A DNA stretch of 64,000 nucleotides from Pseudomonadales bacterium (GCA_012103505.1 WLWP01000001.1:2728001-2792000), one strand, 5' to 3'; numbered from the stretch's first letter, positions 8,417-17,321 are shown. Notes: a model not told the origin generated them from the sequence alone. Made by a program: numbers and translations.

Positions 8417-9808
8417 ATGGCGCTAGTGGTAGCCCTCGTAGTACTGATTGCGGGATCCGTCCTATTTCATTTTTTAAGCCCTTGGTACCTCACGCCACTC
8501 GCTTCTAATTGGAGCACGATCGATTTCACAATCGACTTGACGTTCTGGGTCACTGGATTCGTGTTCGTCGCCGTCAATCTATTTATGGCCTACGCGGTCT
8601 ACAAGTATCGATACGACAAGAATCGCCGCTCGGACTACGAACCAGAAAACAAAAAACTCGAATGGTGGCTAACGGGCATCACAAGCATTGGTGTCGCGGC
8701 TATGTTGGCACCAGGACTCTTTGTTTGGGCAGAGTTTGTCACCGTCCCAGAAGATGCGCACGAAGTTGAAGTCGTGGCACAGCAATGGCACTGGAGCTAT
8801 AGATTCCCAGGCAAGGACGGCAAATTTGGCGCTATCGAGTCTCGCTACGTCAGCGATGACAACCACTTTGGTATGGAAGAGGCCGACCCGTACGGCCAAG
8901 ACGATGTTCTCGTTTTTGACCCAACCGTCCACCTCCCGATCGACAAGCCAGTTAAGACGCTACTTCGATCGAAAGATGTCCTGCACGATTTCGCCGTTGC
9001 TCAATTCCGCGTAAAAATGGACATGGTTCCAGGGCTCGTTTCCTATCTATGGTTCACGCCGACTAAAACCGGCCAATTTGAAGTGCTTTGCGAAGAACTG
9101 TGCGGCGTTGGCCATCACACGATGCGAGGTATGGTCGTTGTTGATGAGCAAGAAGACTTTGACGCTTGGCTCGATTCCCAACCCACGTACGCCGAAGTGC
9201 TCGCTAGAAAACCAGGCAACCCGGAGATTGGACAGGCTCAGTACGCAGTGTGCGCTGCTTGCCATGGTGCTCAGGGTGAGGGCAACAAGTTGTTGAACTC
9301 GCCAAAACTTGCCGGTCAGGAAGAGTGGTATCTACGGCGACAAATCGAATATTTCCAAAACGGTGCACGTGGTGCGCATAAAGACGATGAATACGGCAAG
9401 CAGATGGCACCAATGGTCGCAACCTTGGCCAACAAAGAGGCGGTCGAGAATGTGGTTGCGTACATAACGACACTGCCCGACAGACCACCAGAGCATACAG
9501 TCCAAGGGGACGTCGAAAACGGCAAAGATATTTGGACCACTTGCGGCACTTGCCACGGGTGGCAGGGTGAAGGAATTGCTGCGCTGAATGCCCCGCGTCA
9601 AGCTGGCATGAACGACTGGTATCTCGTGACCCAATTAAAGAACTTTAGAAGCGGCGTGCGCGGTGCACACGACGACGACAAGTACGGCATGCAAATGGCC
9701 ATGATGGCAGCAATCCTCCAGGATGATCAGCGGATTACTGATGTGGTTGCTTACATCAACACATTGTCGGGAACTAAAGAACAACTAGAAATAGCCGGAA
9801 GGGAGTAA
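8417..9808 (+). CDS. ctaC: Cytochrome c oxidase subunit II with two fused cytochrome c domains
   Basis: A 463-residue subunit II of a haem-copper oxidase that accepts electrons at a CuA centre and passes them to subunit I. Hydrophobic segments near the N-terminus are followed by the cupredoxin domain. CuA ligands are visible: His190 (LHDF), Cys225, Cys229, His233 and Met236 in CEELCGVGHHTM. Two class I cytochrome c domains are fused behind it, with CAACH (Cys279, Cys282, His283) and CGTCH (Cys376, Cys379, His380). The two haem domains are clearly a duplication: both contain a (N/S)G(A/V)RGAH(K/D)DD(E/K)YG(K/M)QM segment. A typical caa3 subunit II has only one cytochrome domain. The ATG has a strong AAGGAG. 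It is the second gene of the oxidase operon. Confidence 0.95.
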   Translation: MALVVALVVLIAGSVLFHFLSPWYLTPLASNWSTIDFTIDLTFWVTGFVFVAVNLFMAYAVYKYRYDKNRRSDYEPENKKLEWWLTGITSIGVAAMLAPGLFVWAEFVTVPEDAHEVEVVAQQWHWSYRFPGKDGKFGAIESRYVSDDNHFGMEEADPYGQDDVLVFDPTVHLPIDKPVKTLLRSKDVLHDFAVAQFRVKMDMVPGLVSYLWFTPTKTGQFEVLCEELCGVGHHTMRGMVVVDEQEDFDAWLDSQPTYAEVLARKPGNPEIGQAQYAVCAACHGAQGEGNKLLNSPKLAGQEEWYLRRQIEYFQNGARGAHKDDEYGKQMAPMVATLANKEAVENVVAYITTLPDRPPEHTVQGDVENGKDIWTTCGTCHGWQGEGIAALNAPRQAGMNDWYLVTQLKNFRSGVRGAHDDDKYGMQMAMMAAILQDDQRITDVVAYINTLSGTKEQLEIAGRE

Positions 9809-9811
9809 GAA

Positions 9812-11602
9812 ATGACAGATGTCGCTCATGATGCTCTAGATTTCGTCCCCCCAGCGGAGGTCGAAGAAGAAGAGCTGTACCACGCCAAGACTTGGCTCGG
9901 CAAATATGTTTTTTGCCAGGACGCTAAGGTAATCGCAATCCAATATAGCGTGACCGCGATCGGTATCGGCTTGGTAGCGTTGGTTTTGAGTCTATTGATG
10001 CGTTTACAGTTGGGATTTCCCCACGAATTCGACCTCATCGACCCAAGCAACTACCTTCAGTTCGTCACCATGCATGGCATGATCATGGTGATCTATCTGC
10101 TGACAGCCCTGTTCCTAGGCGGTTTCGGTAACTACCTGATCCCCCTCATGGTCGGCGCTAGGGATATGGTGTTTCCCTACGTGAATATGATCAGCTTCTG
10201 GGTCTACTTCCTAGCGGTTATGGTCTTAGTGGCTAGCTTCTTCGTCCCTGGCGGTGCTTCGGGGGCCGGTTGGACGCTCTATCCACCTCAATCTATTAGT
10301 CCAGGTACACCCGGTACTGACGGCGGCATCATTCTGATGTTGGTGTCACTCGCCTTATTCATCATCGGCTTCACGATGGGTGGATTGAACTATGTCGTGA
10401 CCGTACTCCAGGCACGCACCAGGGGGATGTCGCTCATGCGTCTACCTCTGACGATCTGGGGTATCTTCATGGCAACTGTACTTGCCTTGCTTGCTTTCCC
10501 AGCCCTCTTTGTAAGCGCCATAATGATGATTCTCGACCGGCTGCTTGGCACTAGCTTCTTTATGCCGGCCATGATTTCGTTAGGCGAACAAACGAGTTAT
10601 GACGGTGGTAGTCCAGTCCTATTCCAGCACTTGTTCTGGTTCTTTGGCCACCCCGAAGTTTACATCGTGGCATTACCTGCCTTTGGTATCGTCTCTGACC
10701 TTCTAAGTGTCCACGCGCGTAAGGCAATATTCGGCTATCGCATGATGGTATGGGCTATCGTCGCAATTGGCGCCTTGAGTTTTGTTGTTTGGGCGCACCA
10801 TATGTACGTCAGCGGCATGAACCCATATTTCGGCTTCTTCTTTGCTACGACGACGCTAATCATCGCAGTACCGACAGCCATCAAAGTGTACAACTGGGTG
10901 TTAACCCTTTGGCGAGGCAATATTCGGCTGAACGTACCAATGCTCTTTGCGATTGGATTTATCTTCACGTTCATTAATGGCGGTCTCACCGGTCTATTTC
11001 TCGGTAACGTGACTGTGGATTTACCGCTATCAGACACCTACTTTGTCGTCGCCCACTTTCATATGGTGATGGCGGTCTCGCCGATTCTGGTGGTGTTTGG
11101 CGCCATCTATCATTGGTATCCGAAGATCACAGGGCGGATGCTCGATGACACGCTAGGCAAGATTCACTTTTGGATGACCTTCTTGGGCACCTATGCCATC
11201 TATTATCCGATGCACTATCTCGGATTTGAAGGTATCCCGCGTAGATACTTCGCATACGGTGATACAGATTTTATCTCGCAATCCTCGCAGGATTTGAACG
11301 CTGCGATAACAATTGCAGCCATCGTTGTCGCAAGTGCGCAGCTCTTCTTCCTATACAACCTGTTCATTAGCTACTTCCGTGGCAGAGATGCAGGTCACAA
11401 CCCATGGGAAGCAACAACACTGGAATGGCAAACGCCACACACACCACCCAAACACGGCAACTTCGACGATTTGCCCTTGGTGTATCGGTGGGCTTACGAC
11501 TTTAGCGTCCCAGGCGCGAAAGATGACTTCATTCCGCAAAACGTTGCACCTAAGGACGTTGAAATGGCTGCGCAACCTGCTAGCGAGAAAGGTGATAGCT
11601 AG
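9812..11602 (+). CDS. ctaD: Cytochrome c oxidase subunit I
   Basis: The 596-residue catalytic subunit of an A-type haem-copper oxidase, an integral membrane protein with about twelve helices that reduces O2 to water and pumps protons. The low-spin haem ligand His88 lies in MHGMIM. GHPEVYI gives the CuB ligand His280 with Glu282 and the cross-linking Tyr284. His329-His330 lie in WAHHMY. His415 and His417 lie in VAHFHMVM and ligate the high-spin and low-spin haems. Length is normal and no subunit III is fused. It begins three bases after subunit II stops and its stop codon abuts the ATG of the next gene, so the operon is translationally coupled. The Glu of the HPEVY motif places it with family A oxidases, not with cbb3 enzymes. 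Confidence 0.97.
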   Translation: MTDVAHDALDFVPPAEVEEEELYHAKTWLGKYVFCQDAKVIAIQYSVTAIGIGLVALVLSLLMRLQLGFPHEFDLIDPSNYLQFVTMHGMIMVIYLLTALFLGGFGNYLIPLMVGARDMVFPYVNMISFWVYFLAVMVLVASFFVPGGASGAGWTLYPPQSISPGTPGTDGGIILMLVSLALFIIGFTMGGLNYVVTVLQARTRGMSLMRLPLTIWGIFMATVLALLAFPALFVSAIMMILDRLLGTSFFMPAMISLGEQTSYDGGSPVLFQHLFWFFGHPEVYIVALPAFGIVSDLLSVHARKAIFGYRMMVWAIVAIGALSFVVWAHHMYVSGMNPYFGFFFATTTLIIAVPTAIKVYNWVLTLWRGNIRLNVPMLFAIGFIFTFINGGLTGLFLGNVTVDLPLSDTYFVVAHFHMVMAVSPILVVFGAIYHWYPKITGRMLDDTLGKIHFWMTFLGTYAIYYPMHYLGFEGIPRRYFAYGDTDFISQSSQDLNAAITIAAIVVASAQLFFLYNLFISYFRGRDAGHNPWEATTLEWQTPHTPPKHGNFDDLPLVYRWAYDFSVPGAKDDFIPQNVAPKDVEMAAQPASEKGDS

Positions 11603-12295
11603 ATGGATATGGCCTACACCCTGATTTACCTAGCGGTCTTAATGATCGTTGTGGTGTGGTGGCTGGTTAAGCAAACCGTAAGTCTTCGCCCGTGGGTGGC
11701 GGCTCCAGCCGCTGATACAGTCCGCAGCGAGGGTGTGCGCTCGCCCATGACCGAAGCAGCACTACCTTCATCGAAACTCGCCTTGGGTGTGTTTCTCGCT
11801 GTAGCTACTTCGTTGTTCGCTCTGTTTATCAGCGCGTATTCCATTCGTATGGAATATGGCGACTGGCGACCTATGCCAGAACCTATGATGCTATGGATAA
11901 ATAGCGGCATTTTGGTACTGAGCAGCGCCTTCCTTCAATACGCATGGAACAGTGCTAAACGCCAAAACGAAGCGGGAACTAAGTTTGGCGTCTTAGCTGG
12001 TGGCAGCTTGGCCTTGGCATTTGTTATCGGTCAGTTACTGGCTTGGCAACAGTTATCGGACGGCGGCTACGGTATCGCAGAAAATCCAGCAAACGCTTTT
12101 TTCTATACCCTCACCGGTGTCCATGCAATTCACCTCGCAGGTGGGATATTCGCCCTTCTGAAAACCGTGCGACGGGTTTGGCGGAACGACAGTTCAAGTG
12201 CAAGTGTGGAGCTCGGTGTTGAGCTTTGCACAATTTATTGGCATTACCTTTTGGCAATTTGGGTAATCCTGTTCAGCTTCATGTTAACCACTTAA
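11603..12295 (+). CDS. Cytochrome c oxidase subunit III-like protein (first copy)
   Basis: A 230-residue membrane protein related to haem-copper oxidase subunit III, which stabilises subunit I and its proton uptake. It starts with one extra hydrophobic helix (LIYLAVLMIVVVWWLV) and a loop, followed by helices typical of subunit III. Family signs are LTGVHAIHLAGGI and the terminal YWHYLLAIWVILFSFML. The start codon directly follows the subunit I stop. A second subunit III-like gene follows at 12313. The N-terminal helix makes this copy look like a divergent form, so the two may occupy different positions in the complex. That is inference. Confidence 0.85.
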   Translation: MDMAYTLIYLAVLMIVVVWWLVKQTVSLRPWVAAPAADTVRSEGVRSPMTEAALPSSKLALGVFLAVATSLFALFISAYSIRMEYGDWRPMPEPMMLWINSGILVLSSAFLQYAWNSAKRQNEAGTKFGVLAGGSLALAFVIGQLLAWQQLSDGGYGIAENPANAFFYTLTGVHAIHLAGGIFALLKTVRRVWRNDSSSASVELGVELCTIYWHYLLAIWVILFSFMLTT

Positions 12296-12312
12296 GAAGG
12301 GGAAGCAAAAAA

Positions 12313-13014
12313 ATGGCCGAATCTGCAGAACTTGCACCGGGCTTAAAGGGCCTGACAGCCGACTGGTCATCTGACCAACAGGCCTTCAAGAATGTCTCTT
12401 GGGGCAAGGCGATGATGTGGATCTTCCTCCTATCGGATACCTTCATCTTCTCTTGCTTCTTGGTTTCGTACATGACGGTGCGTATGTCCACAACCGTGGG
12501 ATGGCCCAACCCCTCCGAGGTTTTTGCGCTTGAGGTGTTTGGCACGAGCGTACCGCTATTGTTGATCGCCATCATGACGTTCATCCTCATTACGAGTAGC
12601 GGCACCATGGCGATGGCGGTGAAGTTTGGATACGAGAAGAACCGCAACGTGAGCTTTTGGCTCCTCATTGTCACAGCTGTGTTTGGTGCGATGTTTGTCG
12701 GTATGCAGGCTTTCGAGTGGACGAAGCTCATCGTTGACGAGGGTGTGCGTCCTTGGTCTAACCCAATGGGTGCGCCGCAATTCGGTTCAGTGTTCTTTAT
12801 GGTCACTGGATTTCATGGAACGCACGTTTCCATTGGTGTGATCTTCCTATTTATCGTGGCATTTAAAGTTAGGAGAGGCGATTTCGATACCGGCCGGGCA
12901 GGGTTTATGACTGGCCGGAAGGGCAGATACGAAATTGTGGAGACAATGGGCCTGTATTGGCACTTTGTTGACTTGGTTTGGGTATTTATTTTCGCATTCT
13001 TTTATTTGTGGTAA
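12313..13014 (+). CDS. ctaE: Cytochrome c oxidase subunit III (second copy)
   Basis: A 233-residue membrane protein that is the more typical of the two subunit III proteins. Visible motifs are MMWIFLLSDTFIFSCFLVSY with the conserved acidic residue of helix III, FFMVTGFHGTHVSIGVIF, and YWHFVDLVWVFIFAFFYLW at the end. The open frame begins at 12226 inside the previous gene, but the ATG at 12313 has a good purine-rich AAGAAGGGG upstream and gives the expected N-terminus. It lies between the first subunit III-like gene and subunit IV in the operon. Confidence 0.92.
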   Translation: MAESAELAPGLKGLTADWSSDQQAFKNVSWGKAMMWIFLLSDTFIFSCFLVSYMTVRMSTTVGWPNPSEVFALEVFGTSVPLLLIAIMTFILITSSGTMAMAVKFGYEKNRNVSFWLLIVTAVFGAMFVGMQAFEWTKLIVDEGVRPWSNPMGAPQFGSVFFMVTGFHGTHVSIGVIFLFIVAFKVRRGDFDTGRAGFMTGRKGRYEIVETMGLYWHFVDLVWVFIFAFFYLW

Positions 13015-13062
13015 TGGCTGAACGGCGATTATTAAAATTAGACAAGGTTAAGTGAGGCTACA

Positions 13063-13419
13063 ATGGCAGTAGAAGGCCAGCAACATCCGATCAGCATCTA
13101 TTTTTGGATCTGGGGTTTACTCTTCGTATTGAGTGCTCTGTCCTACACCGTGGACTATATGGCTTTTCAAGGCATGTTGCGTTGGAGCCTGATTCTAATA
13201 TTCATGATGCTGAAGGCCGGACTGATAGTCGCGATATTCATGCACATGATTTGGGAGCGTCTCGCGATCGTTTACGCGGTTCTTGTGCCGCCACTAGTGA
13301 TTCTGGTGTTAATACTTTTAATGGCGCTAGAGGCAGACTACACATTCTCGACTAGAGCAGAGTTCTTTTCTGATTGGCGCTTATTCTTCACCCCTCAAGA
13401 ACACGGTGGTGGACATTAG
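13063..13419 (+). CDS. Cytochrome c oxidase subunit IV family protein
   Basis: A 118-residue protein with three hydrophobic helices (about 11-30, 39-60 and 68-90), matching the small prokaryotic subunit IV (COX4_pro/caa3_CtaG-type helper) that ends many bacterial oxidase operons. It has the typical AGLIVAIFMHMIWERL segment. It probably stabilises the complex. A strong hairpin terminator lies 41 bases after the stop, marking the end of the oxidase operon. Confidence 0.85.
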   Translation: MAVEGQQHPISIYFWIWGLLFVLSALSYTVDYMAFQGMLRWSLILIFMMLKAGLIVAIFMHMIWERLAIVYAVLVPPLVILVLILLMALEADYTFSTRAEFFSDWRLFFTPQEHGGGH

Positions 13420-13459
13420 TCTGAGCCATCCAAGCTCGATCTAATCGGGGACCAAAAAA

Positions 13460-13490
13460 AACGGGCTTGTGTATCACAAGCCCGTTTTTC
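13460..13490. terminator. Rho-independent terminator, bidirectional
   Basis: A perfect 12-bp stem (AACGGGCTTGTG / CACAAGCCCGTT) with a 3-base loop is followed by a T-run on the plus strand. On the minus strand it is followed by the complement of an A-run. It therefore ends the oxidase operon and can also end the convergent HiPIP transcript. Confidence 0.93.
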
Positions 13491-13533
13491 GTTGATCACC
13501 GGTAAGTTGATCGTCAGTAAGTTAGGAAAATAC

Positions 13534-13872
13534 CTAAGTAATCGGTACCCAGACGTTGCACCAACCATCTTTGGCCACTAGATAATTCGGGAAAATTCCA
13601 CAAGTCCCCCAATTTTCTTCCGTTTCCTTATACTGGGAACAGTTGTAACAATACTGCTTAGCACCTTCATCACCTGCTCGCTTGGGATACTTAGCAAGGT
13701 CAACATCGGCCGCGTCGTGGTAATAACCTAGTGCACTTGCCGTGGGATGATCTTCCGTTATACGTTCTGCCGCCCAAGCTTTAGGCATTTCGAGCGACAA
13801 AAGAGGTAAAAGCGCTAAGCCTGCGCTGGCACTCTTAAGCATCTGACGACGGGAAATTGGTTTCTCGGACAT
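13534..13872 (-). CDS. hip: High-potential iron-sulfur protein (HiPIP)
   Basis: A 112-residue periplasmic electron carrier with one [4Fe-4S] cluster cycling between the 2+ and 3+ states. The N-terminus has a twin-arginine export signal (SRRQMLK at residues 7-13, a hydrophobic stretch, then KAWAA). The four cluster ligands are Cys75, Cys78, Cys91 and Cys105, in CYNCSQY, WGTCGIFP and GWCNVW, a typical HiPIP spacing. HiPIPs can donate electrons to caa3-type oxidases or photosynthetic reaction centres. Its place immediately after the oxidase operon, with no photosynthesis genes around, suggests it feeds the oxidase here. Confidence 0.95.
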   Translation of the reverse strand: MSEKPISRRQMLKSASAGLALLPLLSLEMPKAWAAERITEDHPTASALGYYHDAADVDLAKYPKRAGDEGAKQYCYNCSQYKETEENWGTCGIFPNYLVAKDGWCNVWVPIT

Positions 13873-13915
13873 TCTGTAGACCTTATTGTTATTTACTCTA
13901 ATTACTCGTCGCGTA

Positions 13916-14485
13916 TTAAGGCATAGTTTCGCGTAGAAAATGGGGGATCCGCTTTTGCCCTTTCATAATAATAGCCGCAGTACCACGCTCTGTACCTGCT
14001 AGCTCTAGTCCAGGATGCTTCTTAATAAGTTCATCCAAAATCCCTTCTTGTTCCGGTAGCAAATCGACGAAGAAGACATGCTTGCCTTCAGCCAACACTT
14101 CTTCGAAGCGCTTAAAATGAATGTTGGTACGTTGTATCCCAATAAACCCACCTTCCCAAGTACAAAATCCGAGCACAATGATAGACAGGAAGATGAATGG
14201 TACCCACCCGGCTGCTGTATTGGTCCAACCAAAAAAGTAAGCACAAAGAAGCACTACAATGGCGCCGATAACCCCAACGAGCAAACCCATCTCACCGGAG
14301 TGCACGATATCCCGTTTCATGAAAGAACTAACATCATGCAAATGAACATGATTTTCAGTGCCACTGTCGTCAAGACTTAGCACATGAATCTGTGAGGTCT
14401 CAACTTCTTGGCGCTCCAATTCTTCTTCTAACAACTCAAGATCGTCGAGATTGTCGCTAATGAAATAATGCCTAAGTACGCTCAA
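13916..14485 (-). CDS. Small membrane protein, DUF1269-like (paralogue 2)
   Basis: A 189-residue protein of the same family and length as the product at 4700-5269: a soluble N-terminal domain, a His-containing patch (HVHLHD), the KRDIVHSGE motif, two membrane segments (about 65-85 and 92-112), then a soluble C-terminal domain. The start is TTG at 14485, supported by GGGAGAAGG just upstream and by alignment of the N-terminus with the paralogue; no ATG occurs before residue 56. Function is unknown. It lies 43 bases upstream of HiPIP in the same direction, so the two could be cotranscribed. Confidence 0.75.
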   Translation of the reverse strand: MSVLRHYFISDNLDDLELLEEELERQEVETSQIHVLSLDDSGTENHVHLHDVSSFMKRDIVHSGEMGLLVGVIGAIVVLLCAYFFGWTNTAAGWVPFIFLSIIVLGFCTWEGGFIGIQRTNIHFKRFEEVLAEGKHVFFVDLLPEQEGILDELIKKHPGLELAGTERGTAAIIMKGQKRIPHFLRETMP

Positions 14486-14554
14486 TTACCTTCTCCCACG
14501 GCGATACCGCCGAACATTGTTTGCACACCCTCAAAGAAAACAATTCAAATAAGA

Positions 14555-14749
14555 CTATTCAAATAAAACACCAAACAAAAGATAAGCCGGAATGCCAAAA
14601 AGAAACCACAGCGCGCCAGCCGTAATAACCAAAGCTACGGCCGGGGCTAGAAACTTACGTGGCCCACTAGGCTCACTAATTTCGTTGGTCTCATCCTGTG
14701 ATTCTGCTGAAACATTGGGCTGAGGATCTGTACTATCCGAGGGCTGCAC
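14555..14749 (-). CDS. Small single-pass membrane protein, unknown
   Basis: A 64-residue protein with a polar, Ser/Asp/Glu-rich N-terminal half and one C-terminal membrane region (about 33-62, AVALVITAGALWFLFGIPAY). The GTG start has GAGGTAG six bases upstream. It is 69 bases ahead of the DUF1269-like gene in the same direction. I do not recognise a family; it may be a small oxidase-associated subunit. Confidence 0.45.
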   Translation of the reverse strand: MQPSDSTDPQPNVSAESQDETNEISEPSGPRKFLAPAVALVITAGALWFLFGIPAYLLFGVLFE

Positions 14750-14878
14750 CGAACTACCTCTTACAAGGCGGTGAAACGAGTTACCACAATCTATACACCT
14801 TTAGCATAGTATGAGCAAGTACCAAGGGTGTGGTCAAATTGTACCTTTAATACCACCGTCGATCGCTAAGGAAGACCA

Positions 14879-15082
14879 TTGGAAACCAAACGGAAAAGAA
14901 TCATTCCGCTCGTCTTGGTCGTCGGCTCATACTTGGCCCTGGCTGCAACTGTCGTGTTTATCGCACGCTCTGGAGGGCTAACACCAGAAGAAGCTCTGCT
15001 CTCTCTGGTGGGCTTGTTTGGCCTCTACGTTGGTTTTGGCATACTGATAGTGGTCTATCGCCTCATTAACAAATTGGAATGA
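14879..15082 (+). CDS. Small two-helix membrane protein, unknown
   Basis: A 67-residue protein with a basic N-terminus (ETKRKR) and two hydrophobic helices (about 9-30 and 38-62). It starts at a TTG preceded by AAGGAAG. No family is recognised. It diverges from the other small membrane protein and precedes the DUF3089 gene by 69 bases. Confidence 0.45.
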   Translation: METKRKRIIPLVLVVGSYLALAATVVFIARSGGLTPEEALLSLVGLFGLYVGFGILIVVYRLINKLE

Positions 15083-15151
15083 CAGCAGACCCTAGATGGA
15101 ACGCCAGAACCCAAATGTGAGAGGAAACTACGAAACTCGGAGGGGCTACAA

Positions 15152-16303
15152 GTGGCACTCAAGATATTTGGCGGGTTGATTGCTGTAGTTATCGTTGGCA
15201 TTGGACTTGTTTTTGCCACTGGCAACGCGCCCGCTATTGGTTTGGCCTGGACTTTTGCATTCGGTGGGCCACCCCTTCCCGTCGATCTTACGGCAACAGC
15301 GCCAAAACCAGACTATGCTAACCCTCACAATTGGGCAGGCCTACCGTCTCGACGTGGACCTGAAGATCTAACCCCTCCCGGCCACACGGCCGCGACACAA
15401 GGTAGCGCTCCGGTAGATGTGTTCTTTGTTCACCCAACAGGTTATTTGAGTGATGGTCCATGGGTGTTTTCTATGGACACAAACACTGCGACCGAGGAGA
15501 ACACGGTCTGGATGATGGCTAACCAAGCCAGCGCCTACAACGGCTGTTGCAACGTTTATGCGCCTCGTTATCGCCAAGCGAATATTTTTGCATACTTTCA
15601 CGGCGATGACGTACGGGAGGAAGTGCTTGGTTTTGCGTACCAAGATGTTCTAAGTGCCTTTGAACACTTTCTTAGCGAATTCAACGATGGACGCCCTTTC
15701 GTTCTGGCAAGCCATAGCCAAGGCACCCATCACTCTATCCGTTTGTTGCAGGAACGGATCAGCAGCACGCCTTTGGTCCAACGCCTTGTTGCGGCATACA
15801 TCATCGGTGGGAGCATCTCACAACGGGAGGTCGATGAAATGAGTGACATTTCGGTCTGCGCGAGCGCCAATGATCTCGGTTGTGTCATACACTGGGATAC
15901 TTACAGCGACAGTGCCATCGAGTCTGACCTCTCAGATAGCGCAGAGAACGTTTGCGTCAATCCGTTGTCCTGGCAACAGAACGGAGGTTTGATCCCCGCA
16001 ACACAACACCTAGGTGCAGTACCTATGGCTGGAATGTTCAACACCGAATTTGGCACAGAAGATGTCTACCAAGGTGTAGACTTTTCACGTCTCGGCAAAC
16101 CACTGCCAAATCTACTGGCAGCACAATGTCAGGCTGGCACACTGTTTGTCTCTGATCAGAGTGACAATGAGTTTGGCAACTCGAGTAACTTCGGCGGCGG
16201 TAGCTATCACGTGATGGACTACCCCCTCTTTCATGTGGATATCAGACACAACGTTCAGGGACGGGTTACGGCGTTCCTCGGTTTGGACACGACCACGGAG
16301 TAG
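15152..16303 (+). CDS. DUF3089 alpha/beta-hydrolase-like protein
   Basis: A 383-residue protein with an N-terminal membrane anchor or signal (IFGGLIAVVIVGIGLVFATG), so it probably acts in the periplasm. The body matches DUF3089 proteins, which resemble alpha/beta hydrolases: VDVFFVHPTGY early, CCNVYAPRYRQ, and a nucleophile elbow in LASHSQGTHH with the serine between His and Gln. Cys pairs (CCNV, SVCASANDLGC) may form disulphides. The GTG start follows GGAGGGG. No substrate can be named. It is a stand-alone gene converging on the metallo-beta-lactamase-fold gene. Confidence 0.78.
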   Translation: MALKIFGGLIAVVIVGIGLVFATGNAPAIGLAWTFAFGGPPLPVDLTATAPKPDYANPHNWAGLPSRRGPEDLTPPGHTAATQGSAPVDVFFVHPTGYLSDGPWVFSMDTNTATEENTVWMMANQASAYNGCCNVYAPRYRQANIFAYFHGDDVREEVLGFAYQDVLSAFEHFLSEFNDGRPFVLASHSQGTHHSIRLLQERISSTPLVQRLVAAYIIGGSISQREVDEMSDISVCASANDLGCVIHWDTYSDSAIESDLSDSAENVCVNPLSWQQNGGLIPATQHLGAVPMAGMFNTEFGTEDVYQGVDFSRLGKPLPNLLAAQCQAGTLFVSDQSDNEFGNSSNFGGGSYHVMDYPLFHVDIRHNVQGRVTAFLGLDTTTE

Positions 16304-16319
16304 TTCTAGCTATTCTTGG

Positions 16320-17267
16320 TTACTTCCAATCGTGCAGAAAGTTCGGGTCGGCGAGTATCGAGATATTCTGGTTTACATAATATGTCTTCGGATATAACCC
16401 GCTACCCGTGAGCTCTCCAGCTTTTATGTTCAAAAGTGTTTGTTCAAGTTCAGCCACGTCTTGTCGCGCGAGACGTGGTGGTCCGGGAGGTGTCAAGCGA
16501 TGTGCACCGTAATAGACATCGGTTGTTGCGTATTTTTGCAGCAGTGTTTGTGTTGTTGTTAGATAGTCCTGGACGCTAGATCCTGGGACAAACACATAAA
16601 GCATTCCTTCGTACAAGAAGTCCCCAGATAAAATCACGTTATTGGATTCATCAAACAATGAAATAGATTCTTTGGAATGACCCGGGGTATGTATGACCGC
16701 GACGCTTCGTCCGCCAAGATCGATCGGCTGATCCGGTGCCCACCAGTGATCGACCGTCCATGTAGGGATAGGAAACCCCTCTATTGGACCAAGATGTTCC
16801 ATCTTTGTGAAAGCCAGCTCATCGCCATCGGCCCTAGCTCGCAGATAAGGAAGATCAACGACGGCACGTTGCGCAAAGTTCGTACCATTTCCCACATGGT
16901 CATAGTGAAAGTGCGATGGTAAAAATATCACGGGTAAATCTGTAATCGATTCAACGACGGGACGGATATCCCGGACCCCTGGTCCCGCATCAAACAGTAA
17001 AGCTGTATGTTCGCCAACCACCAGGTAGTTGAAATTCTGCTGCCAGTAACGAGTCTCCCCTATCGCAAAAGTGCCAGTGCCGATTTCATCAACCGTATAG
17101 TAGTCATCGAACCAAACGGTAGACGGAAGCTCGTCAACCGCATCGATGAGTGCTGGTGGAGATCCGCCACTAAGTCTTGCGGCCTGGTAGAAAAGGTAAT
17201 GTCGCTGGTCGACCGTCAACCAAACGAGGAGCCCGATGCCGACCGAAACTAGTACGATTTTCTTCAT
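16320..17267 (-). CDS. Metallo-beta-lactamase fold hydrolase, membrane-anchored or exported
   Basis: A 315-residue MBL-fold protein with a short N-terminal hydrophobic segment (IVLVSVGIGLLVWLTV) that exports or anchors it. The zinc site is visible as HFHYDHVGN, with downstream His in IHTPGHSKESISL and the Asp of LSGDFLYEG; the terminal His is probably in YYGAHRL. The active enzyme could be a lactonase, beta-lactamase-like or phosphodiesterase protein; nothing in the sequence decides. It is flanked by a convergent DUF3089 gene and followed upstream by a class II aldolase gene on the same strand, 54 bases away. Confidence 0.82.
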   Translation of the reverse strand: MKKIVLVSVGIGLLVWLTVDQRHYLFYQAARLSGGSPPALIDAVDELPSTVWFDDYYTVDEIGTGTFAIGETRYWQQNFNYLVVGEHTALLFDAGPGVRDIRPVVESITDLPVIFLPSHFHYDHVGNGTNFAQRAVVDLPYLRARADGDELAFTKMEHLGPIEGFPIPTWTVDHWWAPDQPIDLGGRSVAVIHTPGHSKESISLFDESNNVILSGDFLYEGMLYVFVPGSSVQDYLTTTQTLLQKYATTDVYYGAHRLTPPGPPRLARQDVAELEQTLLNIKAGELTGSGLYPKTYYVNQNISILADPNFLHDWK

Positions 17268-17321
17268 TGTCAGTTTCTACCGCTTGGTGAGAACAAAAAC
17301 TCAGGTACGTTGACCCGAGAC

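Noticed and set aside
12279..12806. A 175-residue minus-strand frame opposite oxidase subunit III
   Set aside because: It is a shadow of a strongly conserved membrane protein gene; no independent support.
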